Shown: positions 51,134 through 61,825, counted from the stretch's first letter. The stretch: 64,000 nt of DNA from an uncultured Clostridia bacterium (GCA_947625225.1 CANQNQ010000001.1:161900-225899), one strand, 5' to 3'. Program-made: numbers and translations. The notes: generated by a model not told the origin, from the letters alone.

Positions 51134-54100
51134 ATGAAAAAACTTGTCACGGCATTGTTTATCGTACTTCCCCTCATCTTCCTTGTGGCGATATTTGCCG
51201 TCACGTCGTTTGCGCGCATTGCCGCGCAGATCCCCGCCGCCGCTCTCACGATAAACAACAAGAGCAACGACGGCAGCGGCGTGTTCCACTTCGACATGGC
51301 GAAGGACGGCATCTCGCCCATCGACGAGAGCGAGCTGGGCATAGAGGTACTCCCGCTTGGCGCGACCAACCGCAAGTTCAGCCTGCGCTCCATCCTCACC
51401 CCCGGCACGGACGAACCCGCCGACTGCGTCACCCGCGAGGAGGACGGCTCCTTTGTGCTGCACGGCATAGGCGACGCGGTGCTGACCTACGCCAGCGATG
51501 ACGGCGGCTTTACGGACAGCGTTATATTCAGCGTGACCGCCTCTGACGTGACGGGCTTCACGCCCCACATATATGACGCCAACGAACAGGAACAACCGCT
51601 TGTCGAGCAGGAGGACGGCAACTACGCCGTCACCCTAAAGAGCGGCAACTACACCCTGTCCAACACCTATGTGCCCGAGGGCAGTCAGCCCTCCTTCACG
51701 CGCTTTGCGACAAGCTCGGTGGGCATAGAGGTCAACGAGGTGACGGGCGCGATGACGGCTCTGTTCAGCGGCGAAAGCTGGCTTTCCGTCTCCGCGGGCA
51801 GCATCGCCTCCCCAAAAAACATCCGCGTCAACGTGGAAAAAGCGGGCGAAGTGACAGTCAACGGCATAGACGCCGAGACCTCCCCGCGCTTTGGCAGCGG
51901 CATAAGCGACAATTTCTTCACCTTCTGCCTGGAGACGGGCGAGGGCGTCACCGCGGATATGATAGAGGTGTCCAACCAAAACGTGGACAGCGCGGGCGTC
52001 ACCGTTACCCCGGTCGCCGACAAGAGCAACTGCTTTATTGTCAAGTGCCCCCTCAAGACCAAGTACGAGGCGAGCGCCACCGAGCAGTACTCCCTGTCCG
52101 TCAACGGCGCCAACTACAGCTTCCGGGTGGATTTTGCGGAGTACGAATTTGAGGTCAGAAACGCCTACGCCGCGCTGGACAGCGGCGCGCTGATGCTGTT
52201 TGAAGGCGGCGACGCGATACAATTTGTCGTGTTCAACAAGCAGAACGTCAAGCTGCAATACAAGTGGGAAATCGTCGAAAACGGCGCTTCATTTGTACAA
52301 ATCGAAGAGCAAAACAACGAGTATTGCAAAATAAAGCCCCTCGCGGTAGGCGACGCCACGCTGAAGATAAGCTGGTGGGACGCCTCAAGCGACATCGGGA
52401 CTTCCGCGCCTGCAGGCGTGATAGAGCGCAGTGTGCGCGTGATAAAGGGATACTCCTCCCTCACCTTCACCGAAAACAGCGCTTCCTTCGGGCTGGGCAA
52501 GCAGGCGATAGCTCGCTATGAGTACAATGCTGAGGGCAACCTTATAGAGAAACGCTACTACCCCGGTCTCGTTGCGCGCGAGCTGTACTCCGCCGCCGCG
52601 ACGGATGTGCTCAGCGGAGGCGAATTTACCTCCTCAAACGACAGCGTCGTGCGCGTGGGTGAGGAGAACGGCAAGATGTGGCTGCAGGTGGTGGGAGACG
52701 GCTTCGCAACAGTCACCGCAAGCTGGAACTACGGCGGCAGGACGCTGTCCGCTTCCTTCGCATTCAACGCGGTGGACGGCGTGTGGGCAAACGACGACGC
52801 TTCCCTGCGCCGCGCAATGAGCGATCGTACGGCGGTGGTGCTTGAAAAGGACGTCTACCTTGGCGAACAGCTGTTCAACGTACAGAGGGACGAAAACGGA
52901 AACGTGTTGTCCCGCACGGCGAAATACCCCGACGCCGAGATGAAACGCCGCCTGCTGAGCTACGTGGACGAGATAGACAGCACGTGGGACTGCAAATATC
53001 TGGACAACGTGGGCGCGCCCCACAAGTTGAAATACGCGCTGGAACTGACCGCAAACGTGCACGGCAACGGCCACTTCATCAACGCGGAATATATCACAAA
53101 TATGCTGGACAGCACGGGTCAACTGCCCGACTACGCCGTGTTCAGAGGCCCGCTGGACTTTGTCGCAACAAGCACGCACGGCATCAGCGCGGCGGTCAAG
53201 GGACAGGACAACATCTGCTTCCTCGCGCGCACGGACGGCATAGCGATAGACAACGTCACCCTCAAGGGTTGCGACGACAGCTCCATATACGACTCGGAAG
53301 GCGTCGAGCTGTCCTACCTTAACTACGTCGGCACCGTACTGGAGCTTATGTGCGACGCCTCGCTTACCAACAGTCGAGTCAACAACGGCCGCACAGTGCT
53401 GAGGGCGTTTGGCAGGTACGGCATAGCGGAATCCTCCGCCGTAGACCCCGCGAGCGAGCGCATCCACGTGACGATAGACGGCTGCGTGCTGAGCTACGCG
53501 AGGGAGTTTATCCTCAAGATAGGCACCAACCGCGTCAAGCGCGGCTCCTATGCGGACAGCGCGTCCTCGCTGTTTGACGCAAGCGGCAGGGAGTACGCCC
53601 ACAACAGCGGCGACTGCGACGACCTCGTCAACGACAGCTACTTCATGGACAACTACGTGCTGACGGACGTCACGCTGAAGGACAGCGTGCTGAGCACCAG
53701 CGGCCTGTTCACGGTGGGCATAGAGAGCCACTTCTCGGGCACCGCGCTGCAAGACGGCGAGGTGTTAAATATGAAGCTGGACGGCTGGGAAAACGTCGCC
53801 GCCACAAGCTACCCCACAATTTTGCGCATGGTGGGCAATGTGGAATTGCGCGATTGGAAGGTGCTGGCAAACATAGACAGCTCCACGCTGATAGAGACCG
53901 ACCTGAGTAGCGACAAAGGAGGCTGGCTGTCCCTCAATATAGCGGCGATGCTGGACACCGTATGCAAAAACTATCCCGATGACTACGGCAACATCATCCT
54001 TGACAAGAGCGGCACAAAATACGTGCACGGCGGCATAGCGATGTACGGCGGCGGCAAAAACTACTCCATAGTGGACTTCTCAGGCTACACGGGCGCAATA

Positions 54101-54250
54101 ATGGATCAATACAATATCAACCTCGAAGTGTTGGCAATTCTGGGCGAAGGCGATCTTGCCATACAAGGCTCTACACTTCCGTTTGCGGCAGGCCAAGGAG
54201 ACTTCCGCTTCTTCATGTTCGGCGCAAACAGCGCGTATCTGCCCGAATGA
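51134..54250 (+). CDS. Giant membrane-anchored extracytoplasmic protein: Ig-like N-terminal region, probable beta-helix C-terminal region
   Basis: 1038 aa; N-terminal TM/signal; 1 nt after permease stop; IDNVTLKGC...NSRVNNG...VTIDGCVLSYA...TDVTLKDSVLS periodic pattern. Confidence 0.75.
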   Translation: MKKLVTALFIVLPLIFLVAIFAVTSFARIAAQIPAAALTINNKSNDGSGVFHFDMAKDGISPIDESELGIEVLPLGATNRKFSLRSILTPGTDEPADCVTREEDGSFVLHGIGDAVLTYASDDGGFTDSVIFSVTASDVTGFTPHIYDANEQEQPLVEQEDGNYAVTLKSGNYTLSNTYVPEGSQPSFTRFATSSVGIEVNEVTGAMTALFSGESWLSVSAGSIASPKNIRVNVEKAGEVTVNGIDAETSPRFGSGISDNFFTFCLETGEGVTADMIEVSNQNVDSAGVTVTPVADKSNCFIVKCPLKTKYEASATEQYSLSVNGANYSFRVDFAEYEFEVRNAYAALDSGALMLFEGGDAIQFVVFNKQNVKLQYKWEIVENGASFVQIEEQNNEYCKIKPLAVGDATLKISWWDASSDIGTSAPAGVIERSVRVIKGYSSLTFTENSASFGLGKQAIARYEYNAEGNLIEKRYYPGLVARELYSAAATDVLSGGEFTSSNDSVVRVGEENGKMWLQVVGDGFATVTASWNYGGRTLSASFAFNAVDGVWANDDASLRRAMSDRTAVVLEKDVYLGEQLFNVQRDENGNVLSRTAKYPDAEMKRRLLSYVDEIDSTWDCKYLDNVGAPHKLKYALELTANVHGNGHFINAEYITNMLDSTGQLPDYAVFRGPLDFVATSTHGISAAVKGQDNICFLARTDGIAIDNVTLKGCDDSSIYDSEGVELSYLNYVGTVLELMCDASLTNSRVNNGRTVLRAFGRYGIAESSAVDPASERIHVTIDGCVLSYAREFILKIGTNRVKRGSYADSASSLFDASGREYAHNSGDCDDLVNDSYFMDNYVLTDVTLKDSVLSTSGLFTVGIESHFSGTALQDGEVLNMKLDGWENVAATSYPTILRMVGNVELRDWKVLANIDSSTLIETDLSSDKGGWLSLNIAAMLDTVCKNYPDDYGNIILDKSGTKYVHGGIAMYGGGKNYSIVDFSGYTGAIMDQYNINLEVLAILGEGDLAIQGSTLPFAAGQGDFRFFMFGANSAYLPE

Positions 54251-54322
54251 GAAGGGGCTAAAGCAAAATAATAAGTACACGGGCGCGTATACTCCCGTAA
54301 AATAACAAAAGGTGGAGGCAAT

Positions 54323-56968
54323 ATGAAAAAATTTCAAAAACTTGCCATTGTAGCGGTTATCCTCGCCATCGTCGCGTGCGCGGCGCTGTTTGCTGCGTGC
54401 AACAACGACAAGAAGCAGGACACTAACAACGCCACGGTCACGCTTACGCTGTACGCAAACGACGGCACGGACGCGTTTACCACTGAGACCATAGCGCCCA
54501 ACGCGCTGAACTCCGTCAAAAAACCCACAAGGACGGGCTACGCCTTCGCCTGCTGGGCGTTCGACGCGCAAGGTACCCGCAAGGTGGAGGACGGCTACAC
54601 ATTCACAAAGGACGTAAAGCTGTATGCGCAGTGGACAAAGAATGTCTACAACGTCACATTCAAAGTGGACGGCACACAAATAGGCGAGGCGGAAAAGGTG
54701 CCATACGGCGAGGCGGCGACGGCGCCATCCCTCTCCGACTTCTGGCAGAACATCCCCGAAGGAAAGGCGTTTGACGGCTGGGACACGGACGAATTCGAAA
54801 GCGTGGAAAAGGACCTGACCGTAAACGCAAACTTGACAAACGCGGACTTTACTGTGCGATTTGAGGCGCATGATACGCTTGTTGCGCGCTTTGGCGGCAA
54901 GAGCGGCTCTGTGATCCCCACCCCCGCGGATCCCGAGATCGCGGGCTATGTCTTTGCAAACTGGCAGGGCTTCGAGGCGGGCAAAACCAAGTTCTCCGCA
55001 AACGCGACCTATGCCGCGCAATTCACTTTTGAGCCTCTTGGCGACATAGTGATCAAGACGGGCGGCATTGCAATAGAGGACGCGCTTGAGGCGCACGCGG
55101 GCGACGCGCCCACACTGAGCGCGGAGCTTACAAACGCGTATGACGGCATAACCTACAGCTACAGCTGGACGGTAGCTTCAAAGAGCTACAGCGGCGCGAC
55201 CGTCACTTTGGACGCGCTGACGGGCGGCGAGTTTGAGGCAAGCGTGACCTGCACCGCTTCGGACAGCTTCGACACAGCCGAGGCGACCGCGACGACAACA
55301 TTCGCCATAAATGTTTCAAGAGCGACTGTAGAGGTAAAGGCGGCAAGATCCGTGATCGAGTACGATTGGACGGGCGCCGAATTTGCAAACATCGTGACTG
55401 AAATAGGCGCTTCCGTTGATGATAACGACGGCGGCAGCTTCACTTACACGCTGGACGGCGAGGAGTTTACAGACGCGACCGCTCTGACAAAGGGCGGCGT
55501 GTACCTTGTCAACGTGCACTACGAGAGCGACAACCGCGAGGGCGACCTGGTGGTCACCGTCAAAATAAAGGCGGCGAAGATAGGCGACGTAAACTACACT
55601 CTGGAGGACGCGCTTGCGCAAGGCGGCGACATAGTGCTGTTTGGCGACGCCATACTCAGCGGAGACAACGAACTCAAAAACGGCAGCAAGCTGGTACTCC
55701 CCTACGACGGCAGCGATATTTTTGGAAACGAGATGGCAAAGGGCGGCGTTGAAAGGTTCTATATCGACAAAGAAAAGGAAGACACCTACCTCAAGCGCAC
55801 GCTGGAGGTCAAGGGCAACCTCTCCGTCAAAGGCACGCTGGTCGTGGGCGGCACGATAGGATTCAACGACACGAACGCCTTCCAGGGCGCAACGTCGGGA
55901 GATTATTCGCAGATTGACCTCGCAGAGGGCGCAAAACTTACCGTGGACGAGGGCGGCAATGTCGCCGTGCACGGATTTATAAAGGGCGAGGGCGAAACCA
56001 TTGTCAACGTGGGCGGGACGATGCTGATACACTTCGTTGTGCGCGACTTCCGCGGCGGCAGCTGCGCAGCGGGCGTATATCTTAGAACCACCGACAAAGT
56101 CTGTCCATTCAATCAATATGAGCTTCCCAGCGTGCAGACCTGGCTTACCGTATATGCGGGCGGAACGGTAAATGCGCATGCGCAACTTTACGCAAGCAGT
56201 CAATTCAATGACGCCGAATCCACGCTGATCTCATACGGCAAAGAAACGGGACTCATTCAGCTGCAAAACGGCTATATCAAGGCAAAGTACACCTCCCACT
56301 TTGACAGTACGAAGGGTAACGGCGCCATCACGGGCGGCGCGGACGTTGCGGCGCAACTTGCGGAACGCTTCCCCTGCACCACACAACTGGAGATACACGG
56401 AGATGTCAACATCGGATTCTTAAAACTGCAAGCATACGGCGTTACGATTTTTACATCTACCGTACATCTCTCCATCTCATATGCATACGACATCACTATC
56501 TCTTCGGGCAAGACTACCGTTCCCTACAAATTTAAGTTGCTGCCCGGCGCAAAGCTGACCGTCGCGCAGGGCGCAACGCTTGAAATGGGCGGCGGAACGG
56601 TAGCTTCGCTTATCGTTTATGAAGCTCAGGACTGGAAGGATACAACAAGCGCGGGTTACTTTGTGTATCCGCGCGGCAAAGCCCCCGCACAATTTGTGGT
56701 CAATGGCGCATTCGTCGTGGCAAGCGGCGCGGCGTTCGGCGGAAAGATCGCAAGCACAGTAAAAGGCGCAACGGTAACCATTGCAAACAACGCCACTTTG
56801 GCAGTCTCCTGCAGTGAAGGCTGGGCAAAAAGCGCAGGCACTCTGACCTTTGAGTCGACCATCACCTACACCGAAACCCGCGAGGCGGAGCTGGTGGGCG
56901 CAAACGGCAATGCAGCTAAGGCTGCTGCAAACACCACCTACACCTACAACGGCAGCGCGTGGGCATGA
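54323..56968 (+). CDS. Large lipoprotein with InlB B-type repeat(s) and probable beta-helix
   Basis: ALFAAC lipobox; GYAFACWAFDAQG...KLYAQW; LEVKGNLSVKGTLVVGGTIGF pattern. Confidence 0.78.
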   Translation: MKKFQKLAIVAVILAIVACAALFAACNNDKKQDTNNATVTLTLYANDGTDAFTTETIAPNALNSVKKPTRTGYAFACWAFDAQGTRKVEDGYTFTKDVKLYAQWTKNVYNVTFKVDGTQIGEAEKVPYGEAATAPSLSDFWQNIPEGKAFDGWDTDEFESVEKDLTVNANLTNADFTVRFEAHDTLVARFGGKSGSVIPTPADPEIAGYVFANWQGFEAGKTKFSANATYAAQFTFEPLGDIVIKTGGIAIEDALEAHAGDAPTLSAELTNAYDGITYSYSWTVASKSYSGATVTLDALTGGEFEASVTCTASDSFDTAEATATTTFAINVSRATVEVKAARSVIEYDWTGAEFANIVTEIGASVDDNDGGSFTYTLDGEEFTDATALTKGGVYLVNVHYESDNREGDLVVTVKIKAAKIGDVNYTLEDALAQGGDIVLFGDAILSGDNELKNGSKLVLPYDGSDIFGNEMAKGGVERFYIDKEKEDTYLKRTLEVKGNLSVKGTLVVGGTIGFNDTNAFQGATSGDYSQIDLAEGAKLTVDEGGNVAVHGFIKGEGETIVNVGGTMLIHFVVRDFRGGSCAAGVYLRTTDKVCPFNQYELPSVQTWLTVYAGGTVNAHAQLYASSQFNDAESTLISYGKETGLIQLQNGYIKAKYTSHFDSTKGNGAITGGADVAAQLAERFPCTTQLEIHGDVNIGFLKLQAYGVTIFTSTVHLSISYAYDITISSGKTTVPYKFKLLPGAKLTVAQGATLEMGGGTVASLIVYEAQDWKDTTSAGYFVYPRGKAPAQFVVNGAFVVASGAAFGGKIASTVKGATVTIANNATLAVSCSEGWAKSAGTLTFESTITYTETREAELVGANGNAAKAAANTTYTYNGSAWA

Positions 56969-56984
56969 TAAAATTTTGGCAAAG

Positions 56985-57013
56985 GGCGACGTCCGAAAGG
57001 GCGTCGCTTTTTT
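56985..57013 (+). terminator. Terminator downstream of the surface-protein cluster
   Basis: GCGACG-tccgaaaggg-CGTCGCTTTTTT. Confidence 0.75.
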
Positions 57014-57125
57014 ATATTCCGCACTTAAAATGCCAAATTTATATGCGTAAAACCGCGTATTTGAAAATATGAATACATACGCGCGCACTGCACATACTAG
57101 CTACAGCACAAAAAGGAGGTGCGGT

Positions 57126-57362
57126 ATGGACGACAGAAATATTGTGAGAAAGCTGGCTCAGCTGACCAATATGAATGTGATGATACTCTTCATCCTCATT
57201 GCGTTTTTGGCGCTGTCGATTGGTCTGGCATTCTACTTCCTCGTTCCGGGCAGCGTCGGCTACGGCGTGGGCATCACCATGTTTGTAGTGGCGTCGTTGC
57301 TGTTTGTAATTGGCGAAGTCAACTACTTCTCCAAATCCAAGCGTATCGAGATGCAGAACTGA
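57126..57362 (+). CDS. Small two-TM membrane protein
   Basis: MDDRNIVRKLAQLTNMNVMILFILIAFLALSIGLAFYFLV...; AAAGGAGGTG RBS. Confidence 0.7.
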   Translation: MDDRNIVRKLAQLTNMNVMILFILIAFLALSIGLAFYFLVPGSVGYGVGITMFVVASLLFVIGEVNYFSKSKRIEMQN

Positions 57363-57384
57363 CAAAGCAAGTTGTTTTCGAGCG

Positions 57385-57416
57385 CAAAAAATGCAGTCGT
57401 CTGACTGCATTTTTTT
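57385..57416. terminator. Terminator sharing its stem with the one at 10341
   Basis: AAAAAATGCAGTC-GTCT-GACTGCATTTTTTT. Confidence 0.85.
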
Positions 57417-57446
57417 GTTTAGAAAAACGCTAAAAAGCAAAATCTC

Positions 57447-57603
57447 TGTGGAGTGAAGGTGCCCTTCACTTCACAGCCCTTACGGGAGTGGTGGCGGCGT
57501 AGCCGACAGCGGGGCGCAACTCCCGCGGTGCAAGACTTCGCGTAAGCGAATCTGCACACGTTTGCGCAAAATTGAGCAAAGCGAAATTTTCATTCGGCGC
57601 AAA
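57447..57603. other. Palindrome-rich intergenic element: four consecutive stem-loops
   Basis: 57447-57475 TGTGGAGTGAAGG-TGC-CCTTCACTTCACA; 57483-57525 CGGGAGT/ACTCCCG; 57528-57557 GTGCA-agac-TTCGC-gtaa-GCGAA-tc-TGCAC; 57561-57603 TTTGCGC-AAAATT/AATTTT-GCGCAAA. Confidence 0.7.
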
Positions 57604-57642
57604 AGAGATGAGCTAAATGAAACAGCCTGAGGGGATTGTCAA

Positions 57643-59034
57643 TCAAATCTTGCTTATTTCAACTCCTTCCTTGGTGTCCTTCACGCTGTATCCCATCGCG
57701 GTTATCTGCGCGCGGATCGCGTCGGCGGTTGCCCAATCCTTTTCCCGTTTGGCTGCAGCGCGCTTTTCCACCAGCGCCATCACCTCGTCGGGGACTGCCT
57801 GGGCGGTCTTTGCCTCGTAGTACGCCACAAACTCGGCGGGCACGCGCCTGAAGAGGCCGAGCAAGCCGTAGGTCTTTTTCACGGCCTCCGCCTCCGCCGC
57901 CGCAGCGGGATCGCCTTCGCGCAGGCGTGCGCGTATATCCTTGAATACGCCAAACAGGTCGGCAAGCGCCTTGGCGGTGTTGAAGTCGTCGTCCATGGCG
58001 GCGTTGAACATCCTGTCCACCGCCTCAAACTCGCCCGCGGGCTTCAACCCCGACTTGTCCACCTCATCCAGCGTCTTGTAAAACAGATACATCTGCCTGT
58101 CCGCATCCTCAAAGAGGTTGTCCGTGATGTTGATGTCCGCGCGGTAGTTGGTCTGCAGCAGCGCAAACTTTATGCTTTCGGGGCTGTATTTGTCCAGCAG
58201 ATCCGCCAGCAGCAGGCTGTTGCCCAGCGACTTGCTCATCTTCTGGCCGTTGACCTTTATAAGCCCGTTGTGTATCCAATATTTGGCAAACTGCTTGCCC
58301 GTGAGCGCCTCCGTCTGCGCGATCTCGTTCTCGTGGTGGGGGAATATCAAGTCCCTGCCGCCGCCGTGGATGTCTATCTGCTCGCCGAACGCCGCCCTGT
58401 TCATGGCGGAGCACTCTATGTGCCAGCCCGGTCTGCCCTTGCCCCACGGGGACTCCCAATATATCTCGCCCTCTTTGGCGGATTTCCACAGCGCGAAGTC
58501 CAGCGGATTGCGCTTGTTCTCCTCGTTTTCTATGCGCACGCTCTCGTATGCGTCCTCTAGCCTCCTGCCGCTCAGCTTGCCGTACCCGGGGAAGCTTTCC
58601 ACTGCAAAGTACACGTCGCCGCGCTCGGTGGCGTAGGCGTGGCCGCTTGCGATAAGCCGGCTTACGAAGTCTATTATATTGTCTATGTTGCAGGTGGCTT
58701 TCAACCAAACAGTGGGTTCATCCACCTCAAAACGGCGCATTAAGTTGTCGATGCGCTCTATCATCATGCTCGCGTACTCCAGCGCCGGAATGCCCGTCTC
58801 CTTGGAGCGGGCGATTATTTTGTCGTCCACGTCGGTGTAGTTGCGCGCGTATTTCACCTCGTACCCCAGCTTCTCGAGGTATTTGCGGATTATATCGTAA
58901 ATGAGCGCCTGGTAGGCGTGACCGATGTGGGCGTCGCCCGACACCGTTATGCCGCAGGCGTACATGTTCACCTTGCCCTCGTTGATGGGCACAAACTGTT
59001 CCTTTTTGCGCGTAAGCGTGTTGTAAATTTTCAT
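57643..59034 (-). CDS. cysS: Cysteine--tRNA ligase
   Basis: MYACGITVSGDAHIGHAYQALIYD, YTDVDDKIIARS, WHIECSAM, KMSKSLGN. Confidence 0.95.
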   Translation of the reverse strand: MKIYNTLTRKKEQFVPINEGKVNMYACGITVSGDAHIGHAYQALIYDIIRKYLEKLGYEVKYARNYTDVDDKIIARSKETGIPALEYASMMIERIDNLMRRFEVDEPTVWLKATCNIDNIIDFVSRLIASGHAYATERGDVYFAVESFPGYGKLSGRRLEDAYESVRIENEENKRNPLDFALWKSAKEGEIYWESPWGKGRPGWHIECSAMNRAAFGEQIDIHGGGRDLIFPHHENEIAQTEALTGKQFAKYWIHNGLIKVNGQKMSKSLGNSLLLADLLDKYSPESIKFALLQTNYRADINITDNLFEDADRQMYLFYKTLDEVDKSGLKPAGEFEAVDRMFNAAMDDDFNTAKALADLFGVFKDIRARLREGDPAAAAEAEAVKKTYGLLGLFRRVPAEFVAYYEAKTAQAVPDEVMALVEKRAAAKREKDWATADAIRAQITAMGYSVKDTKEGVEISKI

Positions 59035-59074
59035 ATTCGTCCGTTTGAGCGGCGCCTCTGCGCCGTATTGTATA

Positions 59075-59761
59075 TCAATCGTTGCCGTCCTCGCCGTCCA
59101 TATTGTCCTCGTCGGTGGTAAGCGAATACCTGCAACTGTGTATGCCCGCCGCCTGCTCCAGCGCAAAGACGCGCTTGTTGATGCGAGCAAACTCCTCCAG
59201 CACGGGGTCGGGAAGACGCTGATCCATCTCAACGCGCTCGCCGTACTGTTTGACCACTCTGCCCGGCACGCCGACTACGGTGCTGTACGGGGGAACGTCC
59301 TTAAGCACCACGCTGCCCGCGCCTATCTTGCTGCCTTCGCCTATGCGCACAGGCCCCAATATGCTTGCGCCTGCGGACACCATAACGCCGTTTTCAAGCG
59401 TGGGATGGCGCTTGCCCGTATGCTTGCCCGTGCCGCCCAGCGTAACGCCTTGGTACAGCACGACGTCGTCGCCTATCTCGGCGGTCTCGCCTATCACAAC
59501 GCCCACGCCGTGGTCGATGAACACGCGCGTGCCTATCGTCGCCGCGGGATGGATGTCTATGCCCGTCTCTTTTTTAGCCTGCCAACTTAGCCACAACGCG
59601 TAGCGTTTGTGCCCCTTAAGCCAGCTTTTGTGCGCGCGACGGTATATCGAAAGCGCCTTGTATCCGGCATAGGTCATCGCCGCCGTGCGCCTGTCTATGG
59701 CGGCGGGGTCGGATTCCATTATCTTGTCAAGATCGCGCTTTTGCGCCTCTTTTATGGTCAT
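59075..59761 (-). CDS. cysE: Serine O-acetyltransferase
   Basis: GIDIHPAATIGTRVFIDHGVGVVIGETAEIGDDVVLYQGVTLGGTG. Confidence 0.93.
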   Translation of the reverse strand: MTIKEAQKRDLDKIMESDPAAIDRRTAAMTYAGYKALSIYRRAHKSWLKGHKRYALWLSWQAKKETGIDIHPAATIGTRVFIDHGVGVVIGETAEIGDDVVLYQGVTLGGTGKHTGKRHPTLENGVMVSAGASILGPVRIGEGSKIGAGSVVLKDVPPYSTVVGVPGRVVKQYGERVEMDQRLPDPVLEEFARINKRVFALEQAAGIHSCRYSLTTDEDNMDGEDGND

Positions 59762-59797
59762 ATAAACTCCCAAATCGGCAAAAACCGCTCTGCCGAC

Positions 59798-61825
59798 TCA
59801 CTTATCCTCGCCGTCCGCAGCGTCCTCGGCGGGCTTGGCCTCTTCCTCGGCCTCGTCGGAACTCTTTGCGGGAAGTTGCTTAACTGCCTCGGTCTTTGTC
59901 AGATCGGACTTTTCTCCGCGGTTGACCTTGGAAGAAAACAGTCCGTTATCATCCGAGCTGTCCTCGCCGAACAGCGCGTCGATCTCGTCCTCGTAGATGG
60001 TTTCCTTTTCGTACAGCAGCTTGACCATCGCGTCCATGATGTCGCGGTGCTCGCGCAGGATCTTAAGCGCAACGGCGTACTGTTGGTCAAGGATGCTCTT
60101 TATCTCGGCGTCTATCTTGGCTGCCACCTCGTCGCTGTAGTTCAGCTGAGTCTGGTAGTCCCTGCCCAAGAAAACTTCCTCGCTCGCGCCAAGGTACATA
60201 TTGCCAAGCGTGTCGGACATACCCCACTCCGTGACCATCTTGCGCGCAAGTTTGGACGCGCGTTGCAAGTCGTTTGACGCGCCCGTGGACACGTCCTGAA
60301 TGACTATCTCCTCCGCGGCTCTGCCCGCCAGCAGCATGGCGATGTTGTCAAGCAACTTGCCCTTGGTCTGGTGATTGTCGTCCGTCTCGGGCAGGGTGAT
60401 GGTGTAGCCCGCCGCCATGCCTCTGGGGATTATGCTGACCTCGTGCACGCAGTCACAGTGCTTCATCAGCTTTGCGACGATGGCGTGTCCGCTTTCATGA
60501 TATGCGGTGATGCGCTTATCTGTTTCGGTGACAAGCCTGCTCTTTTTGGCGGGGCCCGCCATGACCTTGTTGATGGCCTCGCTGATGTCTTTCATGGATA
60601 TCAGCTTGCGGTTGTCGCGCGCGGTGAGTATCGCCGCCTCGTTGAGGATGTTCTCTATATCCGCGCCCGTAAAGCCCGAAGTCAGCCTGGCAAGGCTCTT
60701 GAAATTGACCTCCGCCGCGAGCGGCTTGTTGCGCGCGTGCACTTTGAAGATCTCCTCCCTGCCCTTGACGTCGGGGATGTTGACGTATATCTGTCTGTCA
60801 AATCTGCCCGGCCTCATGAGAGCGGGGTCGAGGATGTCCGCGCGGTTGGTCGCCGCCATCACGATTATGGAGCTGCTCGCCTCGAAGCCGTCCATCTGCA
60901 CAAGCAGCTGGTTGAGCGTCTGCTCGCGCTCGTCGTTGCCGCCGCCGAGGCCCGCGCCTCTCTGTCTGCCGACGGCGTCTATCTCGTCTATAAAGATGAT
61001 GCAGGGCATGTTCTTTTTTGCCTGCTCAAACAGGTCTCTCACACGCGACGCGCCCACGCCCACGAACATCTCCACAAAGTCCGAACCGCTTATGGAGAAA
61101 AAGGGCACGTTCGCCTCGCCCGCGACCGCCTTTGCAAACAAAGTCTTGCCCGTTCCGGGAGGGCCGACAAGCAACACGCCGCGCGGGATACGCGCGCCTA
61201 TCTCGGTATACTTTTTGGGATATTTGAGGAAGTCCACGATCTCCTGCAGCTCCTGCTTTTCCTCCTCGGCGCCCGCGACGTCGCTGAAGCGCACCTTGAT
61301 GTCGCGCACCTGATTGGCGGAGGTCTTGCCGAAATTCATCGCCTGGTTGTTCATGCCCGCGGACTTGCGCAGGATTATAATAAACACAATGAACAGTATG
61401 GCGTACAATATGATGGGCACCAGCAAACTGCTCAGCAGCGAGCCCTTGGACGGGTCGTTGTAGGAGATGGGTATCGTGCGGATGGCGTTTGCGAGCTCGG
61501 CGCTGCCCTCGGTGCCGCTGCTCTCTACTTCCTCCGCCCACTTCTCGAGGTCCTCGGAAAGTACTGCCCTTGCGGGCACGTTGGCATAGTAGCCTTTGCC
61601 GTCTCCCTTGATCTTTATGTTGACGCTGTAAGTGCCGTCTACGCTTAGCGCCTCTACCCTGCCTTCCTTGACAAGCGATTCAAGAGACACGTCGCCCTTT
61701 TCCCCCGTATAGCCCGCATAGCGCAGCTCTTTGGGAGAGGTAAGCGTATATGCCAGAATGATGGCAACGATGACAAGCAATATCACAGCTACGATGATGA
61801 TAGTGCGTCTGGTGGATGGTTTCAT
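59798..61825 (-). CDS. ftsH: ATP-dependent zinc metalloprotease FtsH
   Basis: [26 protein letters not shown]-like region, HESGH zinc motif, two N-terminal TM. Confidence 0.96.
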   Translation of the reverse strand: MKPSTRRTIIIVAVILLVIVAIILAYTLTSPKELRYAGYTGEKGDVSLESLVKEGRVEALSVDGTYSVNIKIKGDGKGYYANVPARAVLSEDLEKWAEEVESSGTEGSAELANAIRTIPISYNDPSKGSLLSSLLVPIILYAILFIVFIIILRKSAGMNNQAMNFGKTSANQVRDIKVRFSDVAGAEEEKQELQEIVDFLKYPKKYTEIGARIPRGVLLVGPPGTGKTLFAKAVAGEANVPFFSISGSDFVEMFVGVGASRVRDLFEQAKKNMPCIIFIDEIDAVGRQRGAGLGGGNDEREQTLNQLLVQMDGFEASSSIIVMAATNRADILDPALMRPGRFDRQIYVNIPDVKGREEIFKVHARNKPLAAEVNFKSLARLTSGFTGADIENILNEAAILTARDNRKLISMKDISEAINKVMAGPAKKSRLVTETDKRITAYHESGHAIVAKLMKHCDCVHEVSIIPRGMAAGYTITLPETDDNHQTKGKLLDNIAMLLAGRAAEEIVIQDVSTGASNDLQRASKLARKMVTEWGMSDTLGNMYLGASEEVFLGRDYQTQLNYSDEVAAKIDAEIKSILDQQYAVALKILREHRDIMDAMVKLLYEKETIYEDEIDALFGEDSSDDNGLFSSKVNRGEKSDLTKTEAVKQLPAKSSDEAEEEAKPAEDAADGEDK

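Noticed and set aside
60371-61648. 425-aa plus-strand ORF antisense to ftsH
   Set aside because: Antisense artefact opposite ftsH.
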